Of a DNA stretch of 35,017 nt, positions 8,342 to 15,868 are shown in pieces. Made by a program: the position numbers and the translations under genes. Position 1 is the first letter of the stretch. Every line of letters starts with the position of its first letter. Origin of the DNA: Anabaena minutissima FACHB-250 (GTDB lineage Bacteria > Cyanobacteriota > Cyanobacteriia > Cyanobacteriales > Nostocaceae); contig NZ_JACJRG010000050.1 of NCBI RefSeq assembly GCF_014697125.1, positions 1-35,017 on the forward strand. Reading direction: 5' to 3'. Under the pieces are notes generated by a model. The model was given only the letters and a program-made list of their open reading frames with translations. It was not told the origin of the DNA and made no database searches.

Positions 8342-8950
8342 TTACTTTTTACATTGACGATATTTGATGTAATAAACCAAACCACGGTAAGCAAGATCAA
8401 ATGAGTCAACAGTTGCTATTCCCTGACCACTGGCGACCATTGCAGCATTCAACTGCATATTTACATTATCGCCACAAGCTGACCATGCACCACGCATACT
8501 TACTAATTTATCTCGAACGTTGTAGTCAGTTTCGCCTCTAAATGTTCTAGAAAAAACAGAGCCACGCTGACCAGCAAAAAAATACTCTATTCTTAGTCTT
8601 CCTATTGTTTTAGGTGCAACATATCCTCGATAATCAACATCATAGATAGAAATTTGAAAACCTTGAGGAACTTGAATTGGAATACTAAAGGTACAGCTTT
8701 TGCGTGATTCTGTTGCTTGATTTCCTAAAGCGACAAATTTATCGAATAAAATACTTAACTCTTGTCCGTCAGGACTAATGCTGACACTAGCAGATCCTTG
8801 AGGGCAACCGTTACCGCCATATTCTGAGTCTTTAATTTTAACTTTGTCCTTAGCCAAGGTTGCTTCAATAGAAAGCATCATTAGCGTAGCAGTAATCAAA
8901 AAAGCTGGAGTGAATTGAAGAAATATATTTTGAAAGTTTTGACGATTCAT
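8342..8950 (-). CDS. Secreted DUF4360-family protein
   Basis: A 202-residue exported protein. Residues 1-33 form a signal peptide (hydrophobic AFLITATLMMLSIEATLA). The mature part has the DUF4360 features: GNGCPQGSASVSISPDG, a central ILFDKFVA, a Cys-containing KSCTFSIPIQVP strand, the IYDVDYRGYV segment and IEYFFAGQRG. Four cysteines are spaced for two disulfides. The family is beta-rich and extracytoplasmic. Its role is not established, as far as I know. It leads a probable two-gene unit with the 136-residue gene downstream. Confidence 0.82.
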   Translation of the reverse strand: MNRQNFQNIFLQFTPAFLITATLMMLSIEATLAKDKVKIKDSEYGGNGCPQGSASVSISPDGQELSILFDKFVALGNQATESRKSCTFSIPIQVPQGFQISIYDVDYRGYVAPKTIGRLRIEYFFAGQRGSVFSRTFRGETDYNVRDKLVSMRGAWSACGDNVNMQLNAAMVASGQGIATVDSFDLAYRGLVYYIKYRQCKK

Positions 8951-8973
8951 AATTTCTTATTCAACGAAAATAC

Positions 8974-9112
8974 AGAATGTAAGAATGCAGGAGTCAGAAT
9001 ACAGGAGTCAGAATAGTTTAAATTCTCATATTTGATGAGTAAGCTAATATTCCTACACCCTGATTAATTCTGATTTCTGACTCCTAGGTACTCAATTCTT
9101 GCACAGAATTAA
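8974..9112. repeat. Dispersed inverted-repeat element with CAGGAGTCAGAAT arms
   Basis: The left arm holds two copies of CAGGAGTCAGAAT (8988-9000 and 9002-9014), preceded by AAGAAT. The right arm (about 9066-9112) holds the complement, TTCTGATTTCTGACTCCT, followed by ATTCTTGCACAGAATT. The arms would fold a transcript into a long hairpin. A relative with the same arm vocabulary lies at 26330-26491. This is a non-coding, MITE-like or REP-like cyanobacterial repeat. Confidence 0.6.
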
Positions 9113-9217
9113 TTGTGACCAGAGTTAGAATAAAGCTAAGAAAAAGAGAAAAATGCAGGAACAGCCTCGGAGAAAAAAAGTTTTAAATTTAAAAGCGTTA
9201 TTAACTTAGGAAATTAA

Positions 9218-9793
9218 ATGACAATAAATTACGTTAACCGGAAAAGACAATTATACTATCTTCATGAAGGTACTACTAAAACTGGTAAGCCAAAGTATTT
9301 CTTTTCAATGAAAAGCGAAGGGAATTTATTAAAAACTATACCAGATGGCTATGAGATTTACGAAAATCCTAACGCTCAGGTTTTTCTACGAAAAGTCCAG
9401 CCTAAAGTTATCACTGATGAAGAAAAAGCAATTGTAGAAGCAGGAATCAAGGAATTTTCTAATTTACAAGATTACCAAATAGATATAAAGAAAGAAATAA
9501 TTACTGTATACACCCCGGATCAAGATGTTAACCTTTTGTCAAGATTGATAAATTTTTCTTCATCGGATAAATTAAGTGAAGCTCAAAATATACTGAAGCG
9601 TTCTATCTCCTATTCACCAATGCTTCGTTTTATTTTAATTGATGAACAGAAGCGAATATTTATGACCCAAAGATATTGCTTCTTGGGAAGAATTGATGAT
9701 TGGATAGATATAGGGAAACAAGATGGTATTCAGGAGCTTGTGGAAAATTATGTCAAGCATCTGGGGCAAGAGTCCTTCTTTGAACTTCATTAG
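9218..9793 (+). CDS. Hypothetical protein, cyanobacterial family
   Basis: The 191-residue protein begins with KRQLYYLHEGTTKTGKPKYFFSMKSEGNLLKTIPDGYEIYENPNAQVF in pieces: a Lys/Gly turn-rich start, then a mixed helix-strand body. I recall similar N-termini in cyanobacterial proteins of unknown function, but cannot name the family. AGGA 8 bases before the ATG supports the start. Two cysteine-free domains seem present (1-70 and 85-191). No enzymatic motif is visible. Confidence 0.6.
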   Translation: MTINYVNRKRQLYYLHEGTTKTGKPKYFFSMKSEGNLLKTIPDGYEIYENPNAQVFLRKVQPKVITDEEKAIVEAGIKEFSNLQDYQIDIKKEIITVYTPDQDVNLLSRLINFSSSDKLSEAQNILKRSISYSPMLRFILIDEQKRIFMTQRYCFLGRIDDWIDIGKQDGIQELVENYVKHLGQESFFELH

Positions 9794-9846
9794 GGTGACA
9801 CTAGGATTTGAGGAATTATCTTATACATCAATTGTTAAATAATTTC

Positions 9847-10295
9847 TTATTTTTCTTCGCTCGGATACCAACCTGCGGGAATGACTTTAAAATCCCAAAC
9901 ATCTTTAAATAAATATATACGACCTACCATTTCCGATGGAGACAGTAGATTTTTATCCCCTTCTCTCCAATCTTTCTTGTCAACAGTTCCCATAACTACG
10001 TAGTTATTACCGATGGTTTTGGGATTGTTTTGAATAAAAGCAGCAGCCATCAATGGCTCAATTTCTTGCTTTTTAGCGATAATTAAGTCACAGCTTGGGC
10101 AATATTTACACTGTTTGTTCAACAAAAATAACTGTTGTGGTTCAATATGAATGACTAAAGAAAATTTACGAACTTTTGTCTTCATTTCACATTTTGGACA
10201 TTTAGTAAAAGCACAGTCTTTATAAGGATTTAAAAAAATCTGTGTCTTTGTTTTAGAGATTTAGGCTTTGTTGTATTGGAATTATTTTTAGGCAT
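9847..10295 (-). pseudogene. Two-zinc-knuckle protein gene with a homopolymer frameshift
   Basis: The continuous frame from ATG 10185 covers only the C-terminal 112 residues. Upstream coding continues as NPYKDCAFTKCPKCEMKTKVRKF in the same frame, and the real ATG appears to be at 10295 (MPKNNSNTTK...KQRHRFF) in another frame. The two frames join at a run of seven A (10232-10238; T7 in the coding strand). One extra base there gives one protein of about 150 residues. That protein has two Cys pairs, CPKC and CKYCPSCD, which probably form zinc-ribbon knuckles, and an IHIEPQQLFLLNK linker. The break may be a true mutation, a slippery site or a base-calling error. Function unknown. Confidence 0.65.
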
Positions 10296-10372
10296 TGCAT
10301 CAATTTGAATAATAATCAGACATTCAATATTTTACTAATGATAATTTGCAGCAAAGCATTTATTTTCTGCGG

Positions 10373-10522
10373 TTACCAAGGTAAAATTTGAGTTTGATAA
10401 TAAGATTTTAAAAAATCAACAACTTGTAAAAAATATATCTCAATATAAGCATATACATCCCAAGTTCTCAGCATTTCTTCTATCTGTTCAGGGGTAGCAG
10501 CCTCACAAATGATTAAAATCAA
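10373..10522 (-). pseudogene. Gene fragment resembling the start of a DUF5674-type protein
   Basis: A 49-residue frame (TTG 10522 to TAA 10373) reads MILIICEAATPEQIEEMLRTWDVYAYIEIY and then continues for 19 residues to a stop. The ATPEQIEEML...YIEI part recalls the N-terminus of small DUF5674-like proteins, as I remember them, but the conserved Gly-rich and HADCE region that should follow is absent. There is no ribosome-binding site and a stop lies just upstream. I take it as a decayed fragment. The family assignment is weak. Confidence 0.35.
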
Positions 10523-10696
10523 TTGTAATTAATCCTACTGAGCAATTAATAATATCAATTTATACAATACTTGGATTTACTAAACAACTATTTTTAGCGC
10601 GAAGCATCTATTGAAAGAGTTAATGCTATATTAGTACAAAAGAACTATAAACGACTTTGTAATAGCTTCAATTGCAACAGCTATTAACAGTTTGTT

Positions 10697-11416
10697 ATGG
10701 AAAAATTGAGGAAAGTTATGACAGATTCTAGTTCCTTGCTTTTGAGTTATGAAGAATTATTACAAAATCACGCAAGTCAATTTGATCCACAGATTGCTTC
10801 TTTGCAACAGTTAGTGGAAACAAGAATGCAAGCAATTCGTAATGCAGAACAGACGTTAGTAGAAGCGCAAGCAATAGAACTCAAACGAATTACTGATGCT
10901 TTGGCTAGTGATGCTCGTTGTTTGTTGTCAACATCAAAACTAAAAACATTTGTGCAAGAGTTAAAACAAAGTAAAAGTAATAATTGGTACACGCGCAAAT
11001 CCGAATTTAGTATTGCAGAAGATCCAAATACTTGGTTATTGGCGACGCTTGAACTACCGATAGGTTTGAGCAACTACCAAACTCACGAAGACCTTAATGG
11101 TTATGATGACGAACGCAACTTTATTGGGTATAGCTATACTTTGTCTTTAAGATTAGGCTCCGCCGAGCGTTCGGTGGAAATACCATCAAAACGCATATAT
11201 AACGTAAACGAATCTAGGGAAACTTCTGCTAAAGAACAGATTGACTATTATATTTCTGGGGAAGTAGAAGATTTGTTAGAAGAGATAAAATATACAGAGG
11301 AACAAAAACAGCAATTAGCAGCAGAAATCAGCACATTAATAGGGTATTCTACAAAAATATTTACTCTTAAACCTAGAACTGCAATTTTTGAATATTCATC
11401 AACATCGGAGGGCTGA
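10697..11416 (+). CDS. Coiled-coil protein, coupled to the isomerase-like gene
   Basis: The 239-residue protein has a long helical N-terminus (about 15-75, with LLQNH..SLQQLVETRMQAIRNAEQTLVEAQAIELKRI heptads) and a second helical stretch at 195-222. A beta-rich centre between them contains WLLATLELPIG and SYTLSLRLGSAERSVEIPSKRIY. I do not recognise it. Its TGA overlaps the ATG of the next gene by one base (11414-11418), which implies translational coupling with the TIM-barrel protein. The pairing suggests they act together, but in what process is unknown. Confidence 0.65.
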   Translation: MEKLRKVMTDSSSLLLSYEELLQNHASQFDPQIASLQQLVETRMQAIRNAEQTLVEAQAIELKRITDALASDARCLLSTSKLKTFVQELKQSKSNNWYTRKSEFSIAEDPNTWLLATLELPIGLSNYQTHEDLNGYDDERNFIGYSYTLSLRLGSAERSVEIPSKRIYNVNESRETSAKEQIDYYISGEVEDLLEEIKYTEEQKQQLAAEISTLIGYSTKIFTLKPRTAIFEYSSTSEG

Positions 11417-12210
11417 TGGAATTGTATTTGAGCTTGTCAGTTTATGGTGGAGTCTCAACCCGTGAAGCCTTAACAATATTTTGGAATGCGGGAATCCGGC
11501 ATACTGAACTGGCAATTGGGCCTAAACCTGATGCTGATGCCACACAAGCAATTGAAGACTTTAGACAAATGGGAATGGTCTATCGAGCGCATCATGCTTT
11601 TGTTTGGAGAGAGCGCCACTATCCTTTCAACCTAGCTCAACCTCAAGATTGGAAATATTTTGAGCATCTGACAGACTATTTAGCTAGTATCGGGATCACA
11701 GCTTATTCAGTACATGGAGGAAACTTTTCTAAGACTACCGAACGTGCCAAAGCATACACAACATTCGTAGAAAACATTGACTATCTTTATCAGCTTTGTA
11801 TAAAGCGAGATATTGTTCTGGGTGTAGAGACAATGTATCCTACACACCCTATCAGTTCTGTAGAGAATCTTTTGGACAATGCTACCGAGTTGGCTCAATT
11901 TTGCCAAGATGTTCCACAAATCAAGATAGTTATAGATTTGGCGCATCTGAACATTTGGCATCACAAAAACGAAGTAATGCTAAATCAATGGTTGGGACTC
12001 CCATTAGAGAGACTTTTAGAAATTCACATTTCTGACAATGATGGACGACAAGATATACATTCGCGGATTACAGACAATACTTGGTGGTTATCTCAGATTA
12101 CTAATTTTCCGAAGGGAATTCCCTTGGTGTTAGAGAGCCGATTAAATCGATTGCCTGTTTCAGTAGTAAAGCAAGAGTACGAGCGGATCGCTGCTTTAAA
12201 TCTCAGATAG
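11416..12210 (+). CDS. Sugar-phosphate isomerase/epimerase-like TIM barrel (xylose-isomerase-like)
   Basis: A 264-residue AP-endonuclease-2/xylose-isomerase-like barrel. The expected metal ligands are in order: Glu138 in GVETMYP, Asp174 and His177 in VIDLAHLNIW, His204 in LEIHISDND, and Glu240 in PLVLESR. Earlier strands end in IRHTELAIG, YRAHHAF and YSVHGGN, where His residues line the active-site mouth. The family covers isomerases, epimerases and divalent-metal phosphoesterases acting on small sugars. The substrate here is unknown. Translation is probably coupled to the coiled-coil protein upstream. The 3' end overlaps a convergent gene by 15 bases. Confidence 0.8.
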   Translation: MELYLSLSVYGGVSTREALTIFWNAGIRHTELAIGPKPDADATQAIEDFRQMGMVYRAHHAFVWRERHYPFNLAQPQDWKYFEHLTDYLASIGITAYSVHGGNFSKTTERAKAYTTFVENIDYLYQLCIKRDIVLGVETMYPTHPISSVENLLDNATELAQFCQDVPQIKIVIDLAHLNIWHHKNEVMLNQWLGLPLERLLEIHISDNDGRQDIHSRITDNTWWLSQITNFPKGIPLVLESRLNRLPVSVVKQEYERIAALNLR

Positions 12211-12921
12211 TTCACTGATAATAGTTTGTATCAACCCGTTTATATTCTGTAGTTGCCAAGGCCAAAGCCCTACTGAGCGAAATCTTTCAAGTGCCGCTTG
12301 ATATGACTGTTCACCATTATATTCTTCCTCAATATACTGATTATTGTGATAACCATAAATCAAACAGCTTGCATCAATTGCTTTCAAAAATGGTTCGGGT
12401 GCAGTTACAGAATTTAAACTTTTAAAAGACTCACTAATATATCTATGTATATAGTTAAGAAAATTATCAATTTCTTGGCGTATGAACTCTGAACCAAATA
12501 CTTCACTCTGGATTCTAGCAGGTATATCTGATTCATCTTCAAATACTTTATATATTCGATAATATATCCAGCCTTTAGCATCAAAAATATGCAGTAGATA
12601 GAAAAATTTTCCTACTGTTTTATTAATAGTTAGTAAGAGTGGGAAACTAAAAGAGCCTTTGGAACTATCAAATGAATCACTGCTATTGCCAAATAGCCAA
12701 GTTAACGTGATAAACGACTGTGCTAGGTTCAAATTATCTTTGTTGTTATTTTCAAACAAGTAAATATTGTTGTAAAATGAGGAATTATCTTTAATAGAAA
12801 GACTATTTTTTTGCAGTTTTCTATATTCATAGCTATCTAATCTCCACAATTCATATTTAATTTCTTCCAATTTAAACTCGAATTTGATTCGCTCTTTAAT
12901 TTGTCTAACTACTTGCTTCAT
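12196..12921 (-). CDS. Hypothetical AT-rich gene, convergent with the isomerase-like gene
   Basis: The 241-residue protein is rich in Asn, Ser, Phe and Tyr with low GC. It has a basic helical N-terminus (VVRQIKERIKFEFKLEEIKYELW), a beta-rich centre (FSFPLLLTINKTVGKFFYLLHIFDAKGWIYYRIYK) and a helical tail. I do not recognise it. The last 15 bases overlap the end of the TIM-barrel gene on the other strand, so transcripts of the two genes would form antisense 3' ends. Base use and isolation suggest an acquired gene. Confidence 0.55.
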   Translation of the reverse strand: MKQVVRQIKERIKFEFKLEEIKYELWRLDSYEYRKLQKNSLSIKDNSSFYNNIYLFENNNKDNLNLAQSFITLTWLFGNSSDSFDSSKGSFSFPLLLTINKTVGKFFYLLHIFDAKGWIYYRIYKVFEDESDIPARIQSEVFGSEFIRQEIDNFLNYIHRYISESFKSLNSVTAPEPFLKAIDASCLIYGYHNNQYIEEEYNGEQSYQAALERFRSVGLWPWQLQNINGLIQTIISELSEI

Positions 12922-13100
12922 ATGTTTTGAATCAATTTAGTAAGAGTCATGTAGTATTAATGTACTATAACATCGTTTAAATTTATTTTTTCCGACAAAA
13001 CTAATGAAAATCCCCGTTAATGACACTTGCCACTGCTCCAGGCAATCGTTCATTTCATAGAAGATGGTAGTATTTAAGGGTGTTTATCGTGGCGTTTAAG

Positions 13101-13325
13101 ATGGCAATAGAAATGTATCCATCATCCTTTCATTGCGACTGTGGACATGGATCGTATTTCTTTGAGAGTACGGTCAGGGATATGGAAAAATTGAGCGCAA
13201 CCAAACAAGTCACTTTAAGCGACACAGAAGATAACAAACACAAAATTGTTTTTTCTCAGGGGAAGGCGATAGAGATGATTTGCCCCAAACTAGGAAACTG
13301 CAAATTGACACTCTCCGCCCTATAA
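13101..13325 (+). CDS. Small cysteine-pair protein with an IS-derived C-terminus
   Basis: A 74-residue product from the ATG at 13101; a GTG at 13080 is also in frame. HCDCGHGSYFF near the start and CPKLGNC near the end form a likely four-Cys metal site around a KKQ/TLSD..HKIVF body. I know no function. The last codons (after GNCK) are LTLSAL and the stop lies in the terminal hairpin of a TnpB scar, so the natural 3' end has probably been replaced by transposon sequence. Most of the protein should still fold. Confidence 0.6.
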   Translation: MAIEMYPSSFHCDCGHGSYFFESTVRDMEKLSATKQVTLSDTEDNKHKIVFSQGKAIEMICPKLGNCKLTLSAL

Positions 13326-13407
13326 GGGCGAAGATTCTTCATTCATAGACCCAACTTGCTTATGCAGGATTTCTCCAGCACAAGTAGAGGTCGAATCTCC
13401 TGAAGTG
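13320..13407 (-). pseudogene. tnpB: TnpB C-terminal scrap (left half)
   Basis: On the minus strand the frame ends NTSGDSTSTCAGEILHKQVG followed by a short tail and TAG at 13320-13322. It matches the tail of the right-hand scrap (NAWGDETSTLVGENLHEQV), which shows they come from related TnpB genes. Only about 29 codons remain, so it has no function as a protein. Confidence 0.7.
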
Positions 13408-13630
13408 TTCGGATCTAAGATCCAAGAGTAAAAGGTTCAAAAAATAGACGCATCTATGTTCTTGTGGCTGTGTCATGGATAGAGATGAAAACGCAGCTAG
13501 GAATATCCTTAGTCGAGGATTGGGTACGGTAGGGCATACCGGAACTTTTGCGCTAGACGCAAGCAACGCTTGGGGAGATGAAACCTCTACTCTTGTTGGT
13601 GAAAACCTGCATGAGCAAGTTATGTCTTAG
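13405..13630 (+). pseudogene. tnpB: TnpB C-terminal scrap (right half)
   Basis: The plus-strand scrap begins with FGSKIQE, a stop and KV, which is the normal CGSKIQELKV region of a TnpB zinc finger. After a frameshift it continues THLCSCGCVMDRDENAARNIL, the second zinc-finger Cys pair plus the RuvC-III Asp motif, to a variable tail and TAG. The catalytic N-terminal two thirds are absent. Confidence 0.85.
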
Positions 13631-13665
13631 ATCCAAGAATCCCCGTCTCTTTAGAGCGGGGAGTG

Positions 13666-14892
13666 TCAATTTCTGACAAAGTTAGACGGGTCTTGATCTC
13701 GTCGATGCTTAGTGGGAATAGGGTCTGGCTGCCCATCACCTGCAAGAGCTGCGGTTTTCTCCAGGGATGTCCTCAATCGCTTGGCTGCATAGATAGACAT
13801 ATCTCTAGGTACATTAATGCGATCGCGTAAATATCTTAGAGCTGCATCAGATCCAGATGGAGGTACACAGTCTTCACCTGTCATCATATGTGTTAAAGCA
13901 CAACGTAGGGCTTGATCAAATAATTGATCATCTAAGGGGTTGACTCGGATAATATTGATGCGGTGTTCGATAGTTCGTTGAAGAGCTTCCATGCGGGAGT
14001 TTTCGGGTTCTGGATAAGTAACATCTGGTAGCCCAAACCAGGGACCATTATCTACTCGCGTTTTATTGAGAAGCATCTGAGTTTCGCCGTTTTCCCAACA
14101 GCCCCCCATTTGGGGCGGCAAATCATGTACATGGGTGTGAAAGTCACTCTGGGTACCGCAGTATGTCGGTCGGCTTTCCATTGCCGTAAACCATGCCCTC
14201 AATCGAGGGTTTTCCTCCCGCAGTGAATAGCCTTTGTAGTAGTAAAGGCTTGCATTCATTCGTTCTACATAAGGCGTAAAAATCACATCAACGATGCCAA
14301 AGCTATCTAAAAAATAAGGGCTTGGGGTGCGACCCAGTGCCTCCTCGACCTTAGCCACCACTCCGACAAATTGTTCTCGGTTGCGTTTTTCTTGTTGAGA
14401 GGAAATTGTTGGATAGCACAGCCAAGCGCACCAGGCTCTAAATAAAAGTCGTTCTAATTGACGTAGAGGAAGCACCCTGCGGTCTTCCATACCTTGGCTC
14501 AATGGCTCAAAAACCTTTTCCAAAGCAATCAAAATGTCATCACTTTCCTTAATAATCTGTCCATCTAGCTCAATCGCGGGGAGCATTCCTGATGGTACTT
14601 TACGTTTGTACCAACTTTCTTTCTCCCCATAGCAGAACATTGTCACTTTTTCGATGCGGTAGGGAATCTGTTTTTCCTCTAGCCATAACCAAACTTTTTG
14701 ACAGTAAGGACACCAGGCGTGGTTATCACGGTACAGCGTTACCCGTACATCCGATTCGGGCTGACCAAACAAGCGCAACCGGGCTTTAGCGTTGGTGAGA
14801 CCATTAACGGGATCTATTTGATAATCCGTGAGGGTTTCTAGTTCTTGCCAGCTTAAGGGTGCGATTGTCATAGTGTAAGTTGCGTAGGGCAA
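13666..14892 (-). CDS. Glutathione S-transferase family protein with C-terminal extension
   Basis: A 408-residue protein with a thioredoxin-fold GST N-domain. VTLYRDNHAWCPYCQKVWLWLEE holds a glutaredoxin-like CPYC at 61-64, followed by VPSGMLPAIELDGQIIKESDDI, the cis-Pro and Glu-Ser motif that binds glutathione. An all-helical GST C-domain covers about 130-245. Residues beyond 260 form an extra domain with no recognised motif. The CPYC suggests thiol-disulfide or glutathionyl-reductase chemistry rather than simple conjugation (inference). The natural stop TGA lies at the edge of the TnpB scar. Confidence 0.82.
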   Translation of the reverse strand: MPYATYTMTIAPLSWQELETLTDYQIDPVNGLTNAKARLRLFGQPESDVRVTLYRDNHAWCPYCQKVWLWLEEKQIPYRIEKVTMFCYGEKESWYKRKVPSGMLPAIELDGQIIKESDDILIALEKVFEPLSQGMEDRRVLPLRQLERLLFRAWCAWLCYPTISSQQEKRNREQFVGVVAKVEEALGRTPSPYFLDSFGIVDVIFTPYVERMNASLYYYKGYSLREENPRLRAWFTAMESRPTYCGTQSDFHTHVHDLPPQMGGCWENGETQMLLNKTRVDNGPWFGLPDVTYPEPENSRMEALQRTIEHRINIIRVNPLDDQLFDQALRCALTHMMTGEDCVPPSGSDAALRYLRDRINVPRDMSIYAAKRLRTSLEKTAALAGDGQPDPIPTKHRRDQDPSNFVRN

Positions 14893-14948
14893 TACTTAGG
14901 ACTTTTCTTGACTCTACAATATTTTCAATTACACTGAATTTAACAAAA

Positions 14949-15080
14949 TCAGCTAATATCCCCAACTAACCTTTGTTCATTAACTAAGTGGGAGATTTGG
15001 GGTATCTCTGGTTCTAGGGTTTGGCAAACCTTTTCCTGGTCACAGTCCAAAATCTTGGCTTCAACTTCCTCAAAAGAAAA
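14949..15080 (-). pseudogene. Unidentified coding scrap
   Basis: A minus-strand frame without a start codon reads FSFEEVEAKILDCDQEKVCQ, then TLEPEIPQISHLVNEQ to a TGA at 14949. The composition looks like a real protein (Glu/Lys/Leu helix) cut off at its 5' side. I cannot name the family. The rest of the 14893-15167 gap is AT-rich and shows nothing else. Confidence 0.3.
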
Positions 15081-15167
15081 TTACGGACAAGTAGCAATCA
15101 TTTGCGTTTCCTCTGATACTTATAGTTGCAGATAGCTATTGATTTTGTCAACTAAAGATTGCATAAT

Positions 15168-15494
15168 ATGGCAAGCCAAGAAGGAACACAAGAGGTTGTA
15201 ATGTTACCACTGAGCGAAGTGGGATCTATTAAGTGGACAGAGGAGCGAGGACAGAAAATGCGTTCCTTGCGTGGCGATATGCCATTGGTAACTTTGTCCA
15301 AAAGGCTTGCAGAGCATGATGTAGAGATTTCACGGCAATATTTGCACAAAATGGAGACATATTCCGATGTCAAAGGAGCTTCTCCAGAAATTGTCACTGG
15401 CTTATGTAAAGTATTTGGCTGTAGTTTAGCTGAAATACTGTGTCTGAAAGAAACCAAAATTGTGCAATTAGGGGTTGACAAATGCAACCTTTAG
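15168..15494 (+). CDS. XRE-type helix-turn-helix regulator
   Basis: A 108-residue protein. Residues 25-95 have the five-helix XRE/Cro layout: ERGQKMRSLRGDMPLVTLSKRLAE (helices 1-2), EISRQYLHKMETY (recognition helix) and SPEIVTGLCKVFGCSLAEIL (helices 4-5). It should bind DNA as a dimer. I chose ATG 15168; a TTG three codons earlier is possible. It lies just upstream of the IsrB element on the same strand. A TGCAAC/GTTGCA hairpin (15483-15499) spans its stop. Its target is unknown, and self-regulation is common in this family. Confidence 0.78.
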   Translation: MASQEGTQEVVMLPLSEVGSIKWTEERGQKMRSLRGDMPLVTLSKRLAEHDVEISRQYLHKMETYSDVKGASPEIVTGLCKVFGCSLAEILCLKETKIVQLGVDKCNL

Positions 15495-15499
15495 TTGCA

Positions 15500-15868
15500 T
15501 GATAGTAATCAAGGGCAAAGGAAAGCAAACCGCCTGCACCAGAACGCAATCAAGGGTTTGCAAATATCACGACGGATTAAACCAGTCAATAACTCAGGGC
15601 TAAAGCCACTGAGCTTGTAAAGAACAAACTTTACGTGTTTGACTAGCCCACTGAGACTAATCCTGATACGCACTTCCAAATGCTTCCCCAGTTTGGATTA
15701 TATGCAAGACTGTTTGTTCAGTCGTTGGTTAAAGACAAGACATTTTGGATTAGTTGGGCGAGGGGACTTAAACTTGTCTTGGAAAACCGCTCCACTTGGG
15801 CAAAGCCCTTGGCGCAGCCTCTCGTAGAGAAGACCGCGTTTTCCGCTTACTCCAAGGATTATCTCTTT
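15500..15868 (+). ncRNA. Candidate omega RNA and left end of the IsrB element
   Basis: The region directly upstream of isrB has no conserved coding capacity but clear structure. GGGCTA (15597-15602) pairs with TAGCCC (15644-15649), and between them GTAAAG-AACAAA-CTTTAC (15617-15634) forms a hairpin. CCACTGAG occurs twice (near 15606 and 15648). A second set of stems lies at about 15796-15835 (TTGGGC-AAA-GCCC, then TCTC-GTA-GAGA), inside a sequence common in cyanobacterial genomes. IscB and IsrB loci encode their guide-scaffold RNA immediately 5' of the protein gene, so this position fits. The exact ends are unknown. Confidence 0.5.

Larger units (their letters stand above)
13302..13672. mobile_element. 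Composite scar of two TnpB element ends, perfect 12-bp inverted termini
   Basis: AAATTGACACTC (13302-13313) and its exact complement GAGTGTCAATTT (13661-13672) bound the unit. Just inside each lies a terminal hairpin: CGCCC-TATAA-GGGCG at 13316-13330 and CCCCG-CTCT/AGAG-CGGGG at 13641-13661. The two halves are diverged copies of the same tnpB 3' end, pointing outward and meeting near 13400-13408. The stop of the gene to the left and the stop of the GST gene to the right both fall in these termini. Confidence 0.75.

Noticed and set aside
13360..13566. A 68-codon frame on the minus strand
   Set aside because: It runs across the junction of two TnpB scraps in a frame that encodes neither.
15680..15868. 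N-terminal extension of the IsrB protein from an upstream in-frame ATG
   Set aside because: Residues before VRVPVISADNKPLMP match nothing in the IscB/IsrB family and the DNA forms hairpins expected for an omega RNA. GTG 15869 gives the normal family start.
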